The notes beneath the pieces were generated by a model that made no database searches, had not been told where the DNA came from, and was given only the letters and a program-made list of their open reading frames with translations. Positions 26,949-36,400 of a stretch of DNA of 64,000 nucleotides are shown one piece after another. The DNA is from JACMLD01 sp044227095 (GTDB lineage Bacteria; Bacteroidota; Bacteroidia; Chitinophagales; Chitinophagaceae). Position numbers and translations under genes: made by a program. Within the stretch, counting starts at the first letter, position 1; the number at the start of each line of letters is the position of its first letter. The stretch covers positions 62,001 to 126,000 of the forward strand of contig JBGAFV010000001.1 of the NCBI GenBank assembly GCA_044227095.1. The letters run 5' to 3'.

Positions 26949-28289
26949 TTAATTAGTTAGTTTCTTTTTTACTGCAAGTACATGTTTGCAAAGCCCACGT
27001 TCGCCCTGGTGACTGCTGAACCATGTACATGTACATCGGCCATTTTCTCCTTCTATTACTACTGTATGGTTTACTCCCGTTCCTGCTACCCTTGCTTCTA
27101 TACGGTTAGCCGTATTTGATATAATCTCTACTTTATTTTCCTCCAATAATTTCTCTGCTGCCTTCATACGAGGGTTTAAACTAAGTATCCTGTTCAGTTT
27201 ATATGGCAAGCGCCGATAGAAAAAATGATTTTCATCTACATCATATCCCAGTAAACCCATCGCAGATAACCGCCCGGTAATATTATCTATTTTGTTTAAA
27301 CTGATGCCTTCTTCAATTGAAAGTAAGGCTGGGTTGAAAGCCTGATTTGCATAACTGTATTTATCAAATGCTTCAATCCACCCATCCGGAACATCTTCTA
27401 TCAAAGATTCAAGTGCAGCACCTTCACCGGAAAATCCCCGCCACGCATCTCTTGAAAGCGTAAAACTAAATCTCACCTTTCCGAAATAGAGTTGCCAGGT
27501 GGTAGATTGCATATCAGGATGAGGAAACACTTTTAATTCATCTGCCAATGGCAAAAGCGGTTCCAACAATTTTAGCCGGTGTATACCACCAATACATACA
27601 GCGTTAGATGATTTTATTGCAGAGAAAATTGGTTTGTTACCGCGTACAGTTAGATAGTAATCTGTTTTTACTTTGCCAGACGGCAAAGACTGAAACAATT
27701 GCAAAGCTTGCATGCGATTAAAAGAAAAACTCGTTTCTGCCTGCGATAAAAATATTTGAACACTGGCCAAGCCTTTAATCCATTTTACAGGAAGAGGAAC
27801 TTTTCGCTCTATTATTTTCTCTGAATTATTTTGAACCGATACTTCTTTTTTGCCAACAGATAACAATACTTTTTCATTGCGATTAATTCGACTTAATGCA
27901 GAAATCATTGGTTGATTAAAATCAACGTTCGTTGTGCCATTTTCAAGAAACTCGCCATCATGACCCCCAGGAAGAATATCAACCCTTGCGTAAACACCAG
28001 CACAATGTGAGAACCCTTCAAAACGGATTTTTTCATTTCCTGCTGTAACAATAGGATCTTTTAATTTGGCCAATTCAAATGGCGAAAGATTAAAACTGGA
28101 TTGAACTACATTAGAAAGAGTAATAAGACAACGTGCTGTGATATAAGGATCAGTTAGGTTACCCCAGAAAAAACAAGGCGCCTCTTTTTTCTCAATTTCG
28201 TTGTATTTGGAAAGAAAAAGCGAGCCTTCCTTTTCAGTCCTTATTAAGGCTGAGGGTGAGTTGTATTGATAAGTAATAATATCTGACAT
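26949..28289 (-). CDS. SWIM zinc-finger protein
   Basis: The 446-residue protein ends in a SWIM zinc-finger: 'CTCTWF' (about residue 420) followed by 'GLCKHVLAV' (about 434), which gives the CxCx(n)CxH ligand set. The SWIM motif in bacteria is thought to bind nucleic acid or protein. The first 400 residues hold no motif I recognise apart from a strand-rich middle section ('IKGLASVQIFLSQAE'). It is the first gene of a pair with the DUF6493-like protein. The 386-base region upstream is shared with a divergent lipoprotein gene. Confidence 0.8.
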   Translation of the reverse strand: MSDIITYQYNSPSALIRTEKEGSLFLSKYNEIEKKEAPCFFWGNLTDPYITARCLITLSNVVQSSFNLSPFELAKLKDPIVTAGNEKIRFEGFSHCAGVYARVDILPGGHDGEFLENGTTNVDFNQPMISALSRINRNEKVLLSVGKKEVSVQNNSEKIIERKVPLPVKWIKGLASVQIFLSQAETSFSFNRMQALQLFQSLPSGKVKTDYYLTVRGNKPIFSAIKSSNAVCIGGIHRLKLLEPLLPLADELKVFPHPDMQSTTWQLYFGKVRFSFTLSRDAWRGFSGEGAALESLIEDVPDGWIEAFDKYSYANQAFNPALLSIEEGISLNKIDNITGRLSAMGLLGYDVDENHFFYRRLPYKLNRILSLNPRMKAAEKLLEENKVEIISNTANRIEARVAGTGVNHTVVIEGENGRCTCTWFSSHQGERGLCKHVLAVKKKLTN

Positions 28290-28675
28290 ATTTATAAAAA
28301 GGCAAGTTTAAAACCCAAGATACACAACAGAAATCGATTTGCATTGACAGAATCCGGGAAACGTTTAAATTTAGTTTATTAACCTGCTCAAAATAAAAAT
28401 AGTGCGAAAACCCCTAATTGAACGATGAAAAGGGGGAAGGCTTTTAATCTTCTCTTTTATTTAGAAATATAATATCTGAAAAAGTTCAGTAAGAACATAG
28501 TTGTAGCGAAGTCAGTGACCCAGCGATTGTTTTAAGTTTTATGTGTATATACTCAGCAACACCCGGCAGGCATTTGCGGCGTTATAAATTAACTGGTCTA
28601 TTAACGAATAAAATACCTGCAATATATTTGAATTACGGGTTCTAATGATTATTTTAGCCCGAAAATCAATACCTA
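28290..28675. other. Divergent intergenic region with a promoter box
   Basis: TATATTTG at 28623-28630 is an exact TAnnTTTG -7 box for the + gene at 28676; no good -33 element was found at the expected distance. Nothing convincing was seen for the minus-strand SWIM gene. The rest is AT-rich without notable repeats. Confidence 0.45.
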
Positions 28676-29131
28676 ATGAATAAAACCCCGCTTACCTTTT
28701 GCTTGCTCATTATGCTCTTGTCTGCATCGCTTTTATCCTGCAAGAAAGATGGATTAAATTCGGCAATGGCAAAAAAAATTCAATATAAATGGGAGAGAAT
28801 CAGTTCGTCCTCCACGACTGATTACCTAGACGGCCGGGGTCTTTCCTGGACCTATAGACCAGCTCAGCCAGGTAATTACATGCAATTTGATACTGATGGC
28901 TATTTTTATACTATTTATGGTTCTTCTTCGTCCAGATTTGACTACAAAGTGGATGGGGACAAGATTTTGTACTTGCGTGCAGCGCCATCACGGGCTACAA
29001 CCCCCCAATATACAGACACCGTTTCTATCAAAGAAGTGAACGATCATTTACTTGTTTTGTTCAAACGGGTATATTATATATCAGGGGCATACAGTCAAGT
29101 GGATGAATATCTTGACAGTTTAAAAAGATAA
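28676..29131 (+). CDS. Small lipoprotein of unknown function
   Basis: The 151-residue product has a lipoprotein signal with lipobox 'LLSC' (Cys22). A small beta-rich domain follows: 'YKWERISSSS', 'YMQFDTDGYFYTIYG', 'FDYKVDGDKILYL'. That is the layout of lipocalin-like lipoproteins common in Bacteroidota ('lipocalin-like/DUF5004' types), but I cannot assign it to one. It is isolated between the SWIM operon and the 3' end of the eCIS operon, with which it converges. Confidence 0.75.
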   Translation: MNKTPLTFCLLIMLLSASLLSCKKDGLNSAMAKKIQYKWERISSSSTTDYLDGRGLSWTYRPAQPGNYMQFDTDGYFYTIYGSSSSRFDYKVDGDKILYLRAAPSRATTPQYTDTVSIKEVNDHLLVLFKRVYYISGAYSQVDEYLDSLKR

Positions 29132-29255
29132 TTTGTTAGTTGAATCAAGTTCATCAACAAAATACTGATAACGAAGCGGCGACTTCGTACAGCAACTAGT
29201 AAAATGAGACTGTCTTTGCGCTGCTTCTTTGCGTGAAACCCAAATTCTATAAAAC

Positions 29256-30914
29256 TCACAAAGGAAACGGCCTACCCTCTTTAACCATTTCTCTCCTGAT
29301 GCCTTCCTGCACGTCGGTAAGATAAATAGTAAGCGGCGGGTTTTCTTCAATATCATCTTCTTCCAACGCAAGTGCAAGTTGTTTATGCTCGTGAAGTGCT
29401 TCTACTGCTTTAATACCTGCATACTGAACTACATTAATAATATTGCCACCAGTAAGCTCGTATTTTTTTACAGCTTCAGGAATATTCACTTCTTCTTCTG
29501 GCAGTATGCCATCTGAACGTCTTCTTACAAACCTGCAATCAGCCGGCAAAGATTTTTGCCAGATTAATGAACGTTGTTCTGCAGTTGGGAAAGGAAATTT
29601 AATAATAGAATTAAAACGTCTTATAAATGCATCATCTATATTATTTTTCATGTTGGTGGCAAGAATTACTAAACCATTATAATCTTCTATACGCTGTAAT
29701 AAATATGAAACTTCCTGGTTCGCATATTTATCGTGTGCATCACGTACATTAGTGCGTTTGCCAAAAATAGCATCTGCTTCATCAAAAAATAAAATCCACC
29801 CTTTGTCTTCTGCACGGGCAAACAGAAGTTCAAGGTTCTTTTCTGTTTCACCAATATATTTAGACACGACCATGGAAAGATCAATTTTATATACTTCTTT
29901 GTTCAGATCGTTTCCCAATATTTGCGCAGTAAATGTTTTACCTGTGCCTGGCGGGCCATAAAAAACAGTGCGATAACCTTTTCTTAGCTTATCGTTCATA
30001 CCATATTTGCCCATTAATTCGGGGCTGTATTGTAACCAGTCTTTTAAATCATTGATCTGCCCTTCGAGATCGCTTGATACAACCAATTGATCGAATGTTA
30101 ACGGTGTGCCATGTTTTACAGGTGCAATTTTTTTTGCGGGAAAAGTTATACTGAATTGCGGCGATTTATGCATTCCATAAGTAAGTAGGTCAATATAATC
30201 GCCAGACATAATCAACCGGCCCTGCATGGCAGGTTCACCATTCTGCATATCTTCTAGCCAAAGAATTTTCTTTTCCCAGAAAAGATGCTCTGCCCCAAAA
30301 AACTGCTGTACTTCTAATCGTTTATCTAATCTATCACCGGCAATAAGAAACAACGCCGTTTCGCCTGTTGGTAAAAAAAACCTACTGTTCCTGCTGCGCA
30401 CACCACCTATCTGCGGAAAATCCAAACCGGTTTTACGTGTGTCCGGAAGTTTATGATCAATTGCACTATTAAAAAGATCCGGTTGTATATGCGGTATCAA
30501 TACAATCAGTAATAAAGTTGCTTCTTCAACGCTAAAGTTATTTGTCTCAATAAAATCTGCCAATGGAGAACGCCATTCATCATAATCTGGGAATGGCGGC
30601 AGGTTACGCACTGCGTCATCGTCATTATCTTGTGAGGGAAAATAAGCTTCCAACCGATAAAGGATCAAATCCTTAATGTACTTAAATTCTACAGGCAGCT
30701 TTTTATTACTTGTGCCGTTACCGGAATTATTGTTGTTATTTGTGTTGCTCATAACAATTGTATTTAATGGGGCTGTAACTGGTAAAACTTTGGTTGAAGT
30801 AATGGTAACCGGTTCTGTTTCTTCAATAACCTCCACAGGCGGATCTGTTTCCGGCGGCTGCACTTTCTTGCTTCGTCGCTTTCCAAAAAAGAAATTTAAT
30901 AATCGTTTTAGCAT
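29256..30914 (-). CDS. eCIS AAA+ ATPase (Afp15/Pvc15-like)
   Basis: This 552-residue protein has a central-to-C-terminal AAA+ domain with Walker A 'GPPGTGKT' (residues 320-327) and Walker B 'FFDEADAIFG' (DEAD at about 377-380). The arginine-finger region 'DDAFIRRF' follows. The N-terminal half ('LILYRLEAYFP', 'EATLLLIVLIPHIQPDLF') is typical of the eCIS ATPase rather than of ClpV. In Afp/PVC clusters this enzyme is needed for assembly or cargo loading, not sheath recycling. A Pro/Thr/Asn-rich linker lies at about 20-75. Its start codon overlaps the previous gene's stop by one base (TAATG), which suggests translational coupling. It is the last gene of the operon. Confidence 0.9.
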   Translation of the reverse strand: MLKRLLNFFFGKRRSKKVQPPETDPPVEVIEETEPVTITSTKVLPVTAPLNTIVMSNTNNNNNSGNGTSNKKLPVEFKYIKDLILYRLEAYFPSQDNDDDAVRNLPPFPDYDEWRSPLADFIETNNFSVEEATLLLIVLIPHIQPDLFNSAIDHKLPDTRKTGLDFPQIGGVRSRNSRFFLPTGETALFLIAGDRLDKRLEVQQFFGAEHLFWEKKILWLEDMQNGEPAMQGRLIMSGDYIDLLTYGMHKSPQFSITFPAKKIAPVKHGTPLTFDQLVVSSDLEGQINDLKDWLQYSPELMGKYGMNDKLRKGYRTVFYGPPGTGKTFTAQILGNDLNKEVYKIDLSMVVSKYIGETEKNLELLFARAEDKGWILFFDEADAIFGKRTNVRDAHDKYANQEVSYLLQRIEDYNGLVILATNMKNNIDDAFIRRFNSIIKFPFPTAEQRSLIWQKSLPADCRFVRRRSDGILPEEEVNIPEAVKKYELTGGNIINVVQYAGIKAVEALHEHKQLALALEEDDIEENPPLTIYLTDVQEGIRREMVKEGRPFPL

Positions 30915-31660
30915 TAGCTTTTGTTTTGTTGTACTACATGGGTCAATTCATGTGCAAGCAATTTTTTTCCTTCTTTACTATCAGGATCATATTTTCCTTC
31001 ATTAAAATAAATATCCTTTCCCTGTGTAAAAGCCTGTGCATTTAGTTCTTTGTTCATATCGTGTGCTTCAGCATCGTTGTGTATAGACACATCGTTAAAA
31101 TCTTTTCCGAAAGACTGGTTCATTTCATTCAATGTATTCTCCTGCATTGATCCTCCCTTACCAGTACTGTCCTTTATTTTGTTGGCTAAAGGTGCCTTGG
31201 CTTCACCTCCAGTATCGGCTTTGCGCTGAACGTTGCCACCTTTCTTTTTTTCTTTTTCTTCTTCAGGTTTCTTCAACTTGCCTTTATTCTGCTGCTTCTC
31301 GTTATCATCTTCTTTTTGCGCCTTCTTATCTGATTCTTCTTTCTTTTCTTTTGCAGGCTTTTCCTGTATCTGCTTGTCTTTTTCCATGCGGGCATCATTA
31401 GTGCCCAGCTTTTCATCTTCTGCGGATGTAGATAACCGTTGTATTGCAGGCATGTCTTTATCTTTGTCCGTTACAGCGTCAGCAACATTATCAGCTTCCT
31501 TCTCGTGTTTGTCCCCGGGTTTATTAACCGATAGCTTGGCCTGGAAAATTCCGTTTGCAGCTTCGGGGTCAGTATCTGATTGTTTGCTGAATGCATCTTT
31601 TGCACCTTCTTCGGGTGTATTGGCATTGCGTTGGCGGTAAACCCTTGATGCGTATGACAT
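30914..31660 (-). CDS. Stand-alone eCIS-core (DUF4157) protein
   Basis: The protein is 248 residues. Residues about 60-160 are a Lys/Glu/Gln-rich low-complexity linker. The C-terminal 75 residues are the eCIS-core domain: 'FNDVSIHNDAEAH', 'LNAQAFTQGKDIYFNEGKYDP' and the metallopeptidase-like HExxH motif 'AHELTHVVQQ' near the very end. This domain marks eCIS-associated cargo and is thought to aid loading. Here nothing follows it, so the protein is either a peptidase-like accessory or a cargo leader without payload. It shares the domain (over half identical by eye) with the large toxin upstream in the same operon. It lies 23 bases after the ParA gene. Confidence 0.88.
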   Translation of the reverse strand: MSYASRVYRQRNANTPEEGAKDAFSKQSDTDPEAANGIFQAKLSVNKPGDKHEKEADNVADAVTDKDKDMPAIQRLSTSAEDEKLGTNDARMEKDKQIQEKPAKEKKEESDKKAQKEDDNEKQQNKGKLKKPEEEKEKKKGGNVQRKADTGGEAKAPLANKIKDSTGKGGSMQENTLNEMNQSFGKDFNDVSIHNDAEAHDMNKELNAQAFTQGKDIYFNEGKYDPDSKEGKKLLAHELTHVVQQNKS

Positions 31661-31683
31661 AGTATTTGGTTTTAAAAATGATT

Positions 31684-32514
31684 TTAAAAATTTTCGTATT
31701 CTACTTCAGTTGCCGGTAGTTTTTTAGCTGGAATGCTTACACCCGAAAGTCTTTCTATAAACTCTTCAGCAAAGGCAGCATAATCTTTTGCAGCAACCGA
31801 ATGAGGCGCATAAGAAAAAATATCGAAGCCCTTTTGCTGCGCAACTACCACTTTTACATCGGTATGGATAAATGTATTGAACAAAAGATTATCAAATGAG
31901 TCAGACAACCAGTTACGTATTTCTGTATTAATTAGTTTACGTGGACTATACCTTGTTAATACAAATCCTGCCAAACTAATATCAAGCGATAGATCATCTT
32001 TGGCAGAATTGAGTAAGCGTAAAAAACTTTCTACCCCTTTTTTAGGAAGAAACTCGGCCTGCAAAGGCATAAGCACATAATTACTTGCAGCAAGTGCATT
32101 AATGGTAAGCATGCCAAAAGAAGGCGGACAATCAATTATGATGTAATCATATTCATCCACCAGTTTATACAGCAATCGCTTTCTCAATTTAAACTCCCGT
32201 GCCATCCTGCTTACCAGTTCGTGCTCCATAGAAGCCAGTTCTATAGATGATGGAATAAGCGAAAGGCCACTTGCCGTTTCAACAATTGCCGCTTTTAAAT
32301 TACCTTCTTTACCAGAAATTTCTTTGTGGTATTCTGTGTACAGGTTAATTGCGCAATCATCGCTTACACCCAGTGCCTGCGTAAGATTTGCCTGCGGATC
32401 AGAATCGATAAGCAACACTTTTTTTCCGCGTTGCAATAAAGCGGCGGCAAGGTTTATTGCTGTAGTTGTTTTACCAGAACCGCCTTTTTGTATTGCTATT
32501 GAAATTACGCTCAT
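31684..32514 (-). CDS. ParA/MinD-type P-loop ATPase
   Basis: I take ATG 32514 ('MSVISIAIQKGG') as the start; the frame runs to 32544, but homologues begin at this point. The 276-residue protein has a deviant Walker A motif 'KGGSGKTT' (residues 10-17) with the signature lysine. It also has 'DSDPQANLT' and the Walker B-like 'DYIIIDCPPSFG', as in ParA/Soj proteins of the AAA_31 class. No ParB or parS-like site is visible. Family members position plasmids, chromosomes or large complexes on the nucleoid. Its place between a cargo gene and the ATPase in the eCIS operon suggests a role in placing or partitioning particles (inference). Confidence 0.88.
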   Translation of the reverse strand: MSVISIAIQKGGSGKTTTAINLAAALLQRGKKVLLIDSDPQANLTQALGVSDDCAINLYTEYHKEISGKEGNLKAAIVETASGLSLIPSSIELASMEHELVSRMAREFKLRKRLLYKLVDEYDYIIIDCPPSFGMLTINALAASNYVLMPLQAEFLPKKGVESFLRLLNSAKDDLSLDISLAGFVLTRYSPRKLINTEIRNWLSDSFDNLLFNTFIHTDVKVVVAQQKGFDIFSYAPHSVAAKDYAAFAEEFIERLSGVSIPAKKLPATEVEYENF

Positions 32515-32525
32515 AAAAAATAGAT

Positions 32526-33437
32526 TTAAACATGAGTACAACAATAAATTCCATCTGTTGCCAGCATACCCTTAATTTTTTCTTTTTTAAAATTTTGGTA
32601 CAACTGGCTTGCTATATAAATTGATTCATAACGCTGTGTATGCTTAGAAAACATTTGATCATTCTCCACCCACTCTGTGCGTACATAATAATAAGACAGG
32701 CGGCCACCTTTAATAGCACCACAATGAGAACAAATACCTTCTTCTGTTACCGGCGTATGAATATTGCATGGTTTAATGATTGCTTTGTTCGCCCGCAATA
32801 ACCAAAGTCTCTCAGAATCTTTACCTGTTTTTGCATCTTCAACTGGTATCAATTGATAAGATTTCTGCGCAAACTGTTTTAATAAGCCAGCCAGTTTTAC
32901 TGAAACAAGATGAAAGCCATTTTCAATTAGAATAAGATCAAGGCCAGGCGCTGCATATTCATCACCATTCTCCGCATCATTATCCAGGTAACTATGCTCT
33001 ATGATTAATTTACCTGTAATTTCCCGGTTGTGCCTGCCCGGTACTCCGCAAAAAGGGCAGCGTTTTACTTTTCCTATCACCTTATCAGCATTAACTACAA
33101 AATCATCAGGATAGGTATTGCCCATGATCTTTATAAAATCTGCTTGTTCAAAATCAGCAGGTGATCGTTTATCTGTAATGCCGGCAAAAAAACTGATGCC
33201 AAATTTATTTTGCAAAGTATGCATTGCATCGTATGCAATCGGGTACTCTTCATCTTTTATACCTCCGGGCAATTGCAAACTCCATTCACCTGCTTCGCCC
33301 TTTTCAAATTTATTGAGGTGCTCAACATCCCATGTGTTTACAAAATCGTTTACAGCCTGCCACGCATCTTCTGATGGCTGATCTTCCTTCGCCAATACAT
33401 ACTCAACTGGTGGATATTTTATTTTATCTGTCTTCAT
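32526..33437 (-). CDS. Double-CXXCG protein, candidate immunity protein
   Basis: The 303-residue cytoplasmic protein carries two Cys pairs: 'CPFCG' (about residue 126) and 'CSHCG' (about 237), a probable zinc site. An early 'WSLQLPGG' precedes them. The order W-LPG, CxxCG, CxxCG recalls the double-CXXCG family (TIGR02264), members of which pair with polymorphic toxins in Myxococcus; this link is from memory and not tested. The gene overlaps the end of the 2515-residue toxin gene by four bases (ATGA), the tight coupling expected of a toxin-immunity pair. An alternative is an adaptor or chaperone for cargo loading. Confidence 0.6.
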   Translation of the reverse strand: MKTDKIKYPPVEYVLAKEDQPSEDAWQAVNDFVNTWDVEHLNKFEKGEAGEWSLQLPGGIKDEEYPIAYDAMHTLQNKFGISFFAGITDKRSPADFEQADFIKIMGNTYPDDFVVNADKVIGKVKRCPFCGVPGRHNREITGKLIIEHSYLDNDAENGDEYAAPGLDLILIENGFHLVSVKLAGLLKQFAQKSYQLIPVEDAKTGKDSERLWLLRANKAIIKPCNIHTPVTEEGICSHCGAIKGGRLSYYYVRTEWVENDQMFSKHTQRYESIYIASQLYQNFKKEKIKGMLATDGIYCCTHV

Positions 33438-36400
33438 GAAGTAATGTCATTAAAAGATTTATCAAGCCCCTTCTCATAAAATGAAACAGGCATTGCAGGA
33501 TCACTATACTGCGCAAATTCACCGTAATAGGTAGACAAAAGACTCCATACAAATCGTGCCAACCTTTTTGCAGTTGCAGTGCCTGCTTCCATTGCATCTA
33601 TCAACAATTGGTTTCCAGAATTTTTACCTCCTGTATGGGTAAGTCTTCTTCCTTGCAATACATTCATACCACCTTTTCCATCTCCATAAACAGGGCTACT
33701 ATTAATTTGTGTATCGAGAAAACTATATATCGTTCCATAGATAGCAGGAAACGGACTTCCCGCAGGGCTCCAACCATAGTGAATTTCTGACTGGTGAATG
33801 GAATAAATCATATTCACCAATGGTTGATCTGCAGGTCCACCCAAAACTTTTGGCCATGCATGGTGTCCTTCCTTTCTATAAGATGCGCCTTTATGTGTTT
33901 TACTATAAGTGAAATTTCCTTTACGTCCATCATACACTACATTGTTTTCAAATTTATAAATGCTTTTTTGATCTTCTTCCTCTTCATCTTTCTCTTTTTT
34001 CTTTGTTTTGGATTTAATGGACTCTCTTACACCTGAACTTGCACTTGCACCGCCTACACCAACTTTAGTACTGCCAGCATACGGTTCTGTAGCAGGATTA
34101 GTGCCAGTACCGGGTTCGGGAACTGGTTGCGGTGCAGGTTGCGGCTCTACCACAGGGTCTACAGCTGGATCCAGTTTATATGCATCACTGGCAGTATAAG
34201 GTGCGTCATTAGCTGCACTCGCCCTGGTACCTCCGGGAGATTGCGAAGATTTTGCAGCTCTTGCTGCACGGTATTCATATGCTTTTTCAATAGGCGTAAC
34301 GTTCCAGTCGCCACCACCTTTTCCACCGCCACCTCCGGTTTCACCTTCAAATGGATTTACTACACGGCCGGGATTAGCAAGACCCGGTGGCAATCCTTTG
34401 GAAACTGCTGCGTCGATTTTTCTGCCAAGAAAGAAAGAACCAATTGTACCAATACCTTCCCCTATTTTAAAGCCACGATCAAAAGCCGAAAGCCCTTCAT
34501 CAGTAAGGCCATGATAGACTGATGAAATACCAGTTACATCTCCTATTGAAGATATAAATGTTCCAAACCCGCCTCCTTCTCCCCTTGCAGTTCTTGCCTG
34601 GTAAGCATTGTATACACCGTAAGCAAGAAAAGCAAGGCCAACTATTGCACCAATTATTTCTGCAACTACAAGACTTATACCCAATGCAACCAACCCGATA
34701 ATTAATAATTTAATGGCCACAATAAATGCAACCACCAATACTAAAATCAGCAGAAGACCTGCAACCAATCCTGCAATAAAAGATAACACTGATCCTACCG
34801 CAGATAATATAGGATGATCATAATCCCATGCAGCATCAGATGCGGCTTCATCCATTTTACCATCCATCTCCGCTAATGCTTCATCGTTCTTGCTCAATCC
34901 TTCAGTTACTTTCTCCTGTATCTTTCCTTCTACGTCAGTAAGTGTTTTTTGAAAACCCTGTTTTAACTTATCAATTGTTTTTGCGAGTTCTGATGTTATC
35001 TGACCCGTAACATCTGTAAAAGCTGCTGCTAATGATGCTTGTGCAGTTTCTGTTAAGACCATTTGTTGCGTAAACAAACCCATTACAGTTGCAGCAACTG
35101 TTTGCTGCAACTGTGATAATGCTTTATCGCTGCCGCTTAACAATATGCTTATAGATTCATTTACCTGATCAGCAATTGCTCCTGTTTCTTCCTGCATTTG
35201 AAGACCAGCTTCAGCAAGTAAAGAAGCTATCTCTGTACTTGTTCCGGAAAAAAATAAGTTCATTGCGTTTCCAAAAGCCATCATACCAGCTTTATCAGGA
35301 CTTGGCGTGTCTTTCAGTAATTGTTGTGCTTCAGTAATTTTTTGATTCAACTGCGCAGATACAGCAGTGCGAGCCGCTTCAAAAGCGGCTATAGATGTAG
35401 TAACAGCCACGCTCACCTGCATTTCTATTGCCGGGAGCATAGCCTGCAATTTCAACACTGCATCTTCTTCAAGACTGGTAAGTTCTGCATTTACAGCTGT
35501 GCGTAAGCTTTGCAGTTGTGCAAGAGCTTGTTGATTAATCGTATTTAGTTGTCCTGTAACTTGTATTACCTGCGCATCAGTTTGCGTAAGCAAATCCGTT
35601 ACCGGTTGATCCAATCCTGTTTTTGCTTCCTCGCCTTTTTTTACAAATTCATCTGGTATTGGCGCAATAACTTCATCTATAGCGCCAATCACTTCCTGTT
35701 TGCGTATTGCAATTTCTTTGGAAGTATCTTTTGCTACACCCCTTGCTGCGCTCTTCTGTTCCCTGCCACGTTCTGTATCAGGGAAAGTGCTTGCTTTCTG
35801 TTCGCCCCTCGTTATTGCAGAAGCCACCTGGCCATCAATTACAGTGCTGGCTTGCTGGCTATATTGGTTCCGCATGTTGGTTGTTTTTAACAACCCTTCA
35901 TTAACGGCATCATCTATCTGTAGTCTTTCATTGGCAAACAGCTCAGTAATTTTTGTTTTTGTTTCTGTACCATTAATAATAACCAGCGCAGTTTTTACAG
36001 CAAGGTCTGCACCAAGCATTAATTCGCCGGATGTTATTACATTGTTTACCTGTTCACGTGCTGTAGCAAATTTATTTCTTGTTTCAAGTATGGCACTTTG
36101 TACATTGCCCATTGCTTCTGCCTTAACTGCCGATGCGTTTTGCGCTATCTCCGCTTGTTGGGCATTCACTTCATCGTTTATATTCATTAAAGCACGTTCA
36201 CCCGATTCCGTTACAGATTTAATTGTGCTTTCACGAAGTTCTTCCTGTTGATCTTTGCTATCGCCGCCTTTATCCGGCATCCGTTGTACAGAAACATCAC
36301 TGGTTGCAGGTTCATCTTTAGCTTTCTCTTCAGTACCCGGCTTTTGCAGCAGCGAAGCCAGTGATGGCATAGCATGAAATTCATTATTGATTTGCGCTGC

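Noticed and set aside
29135..29165. Possible terminator between the lipoprotein gene and the eCIS operon
   Set aside because: Only a 5-bp stem (GTTGA/TCAAC) without a T-run could be found.
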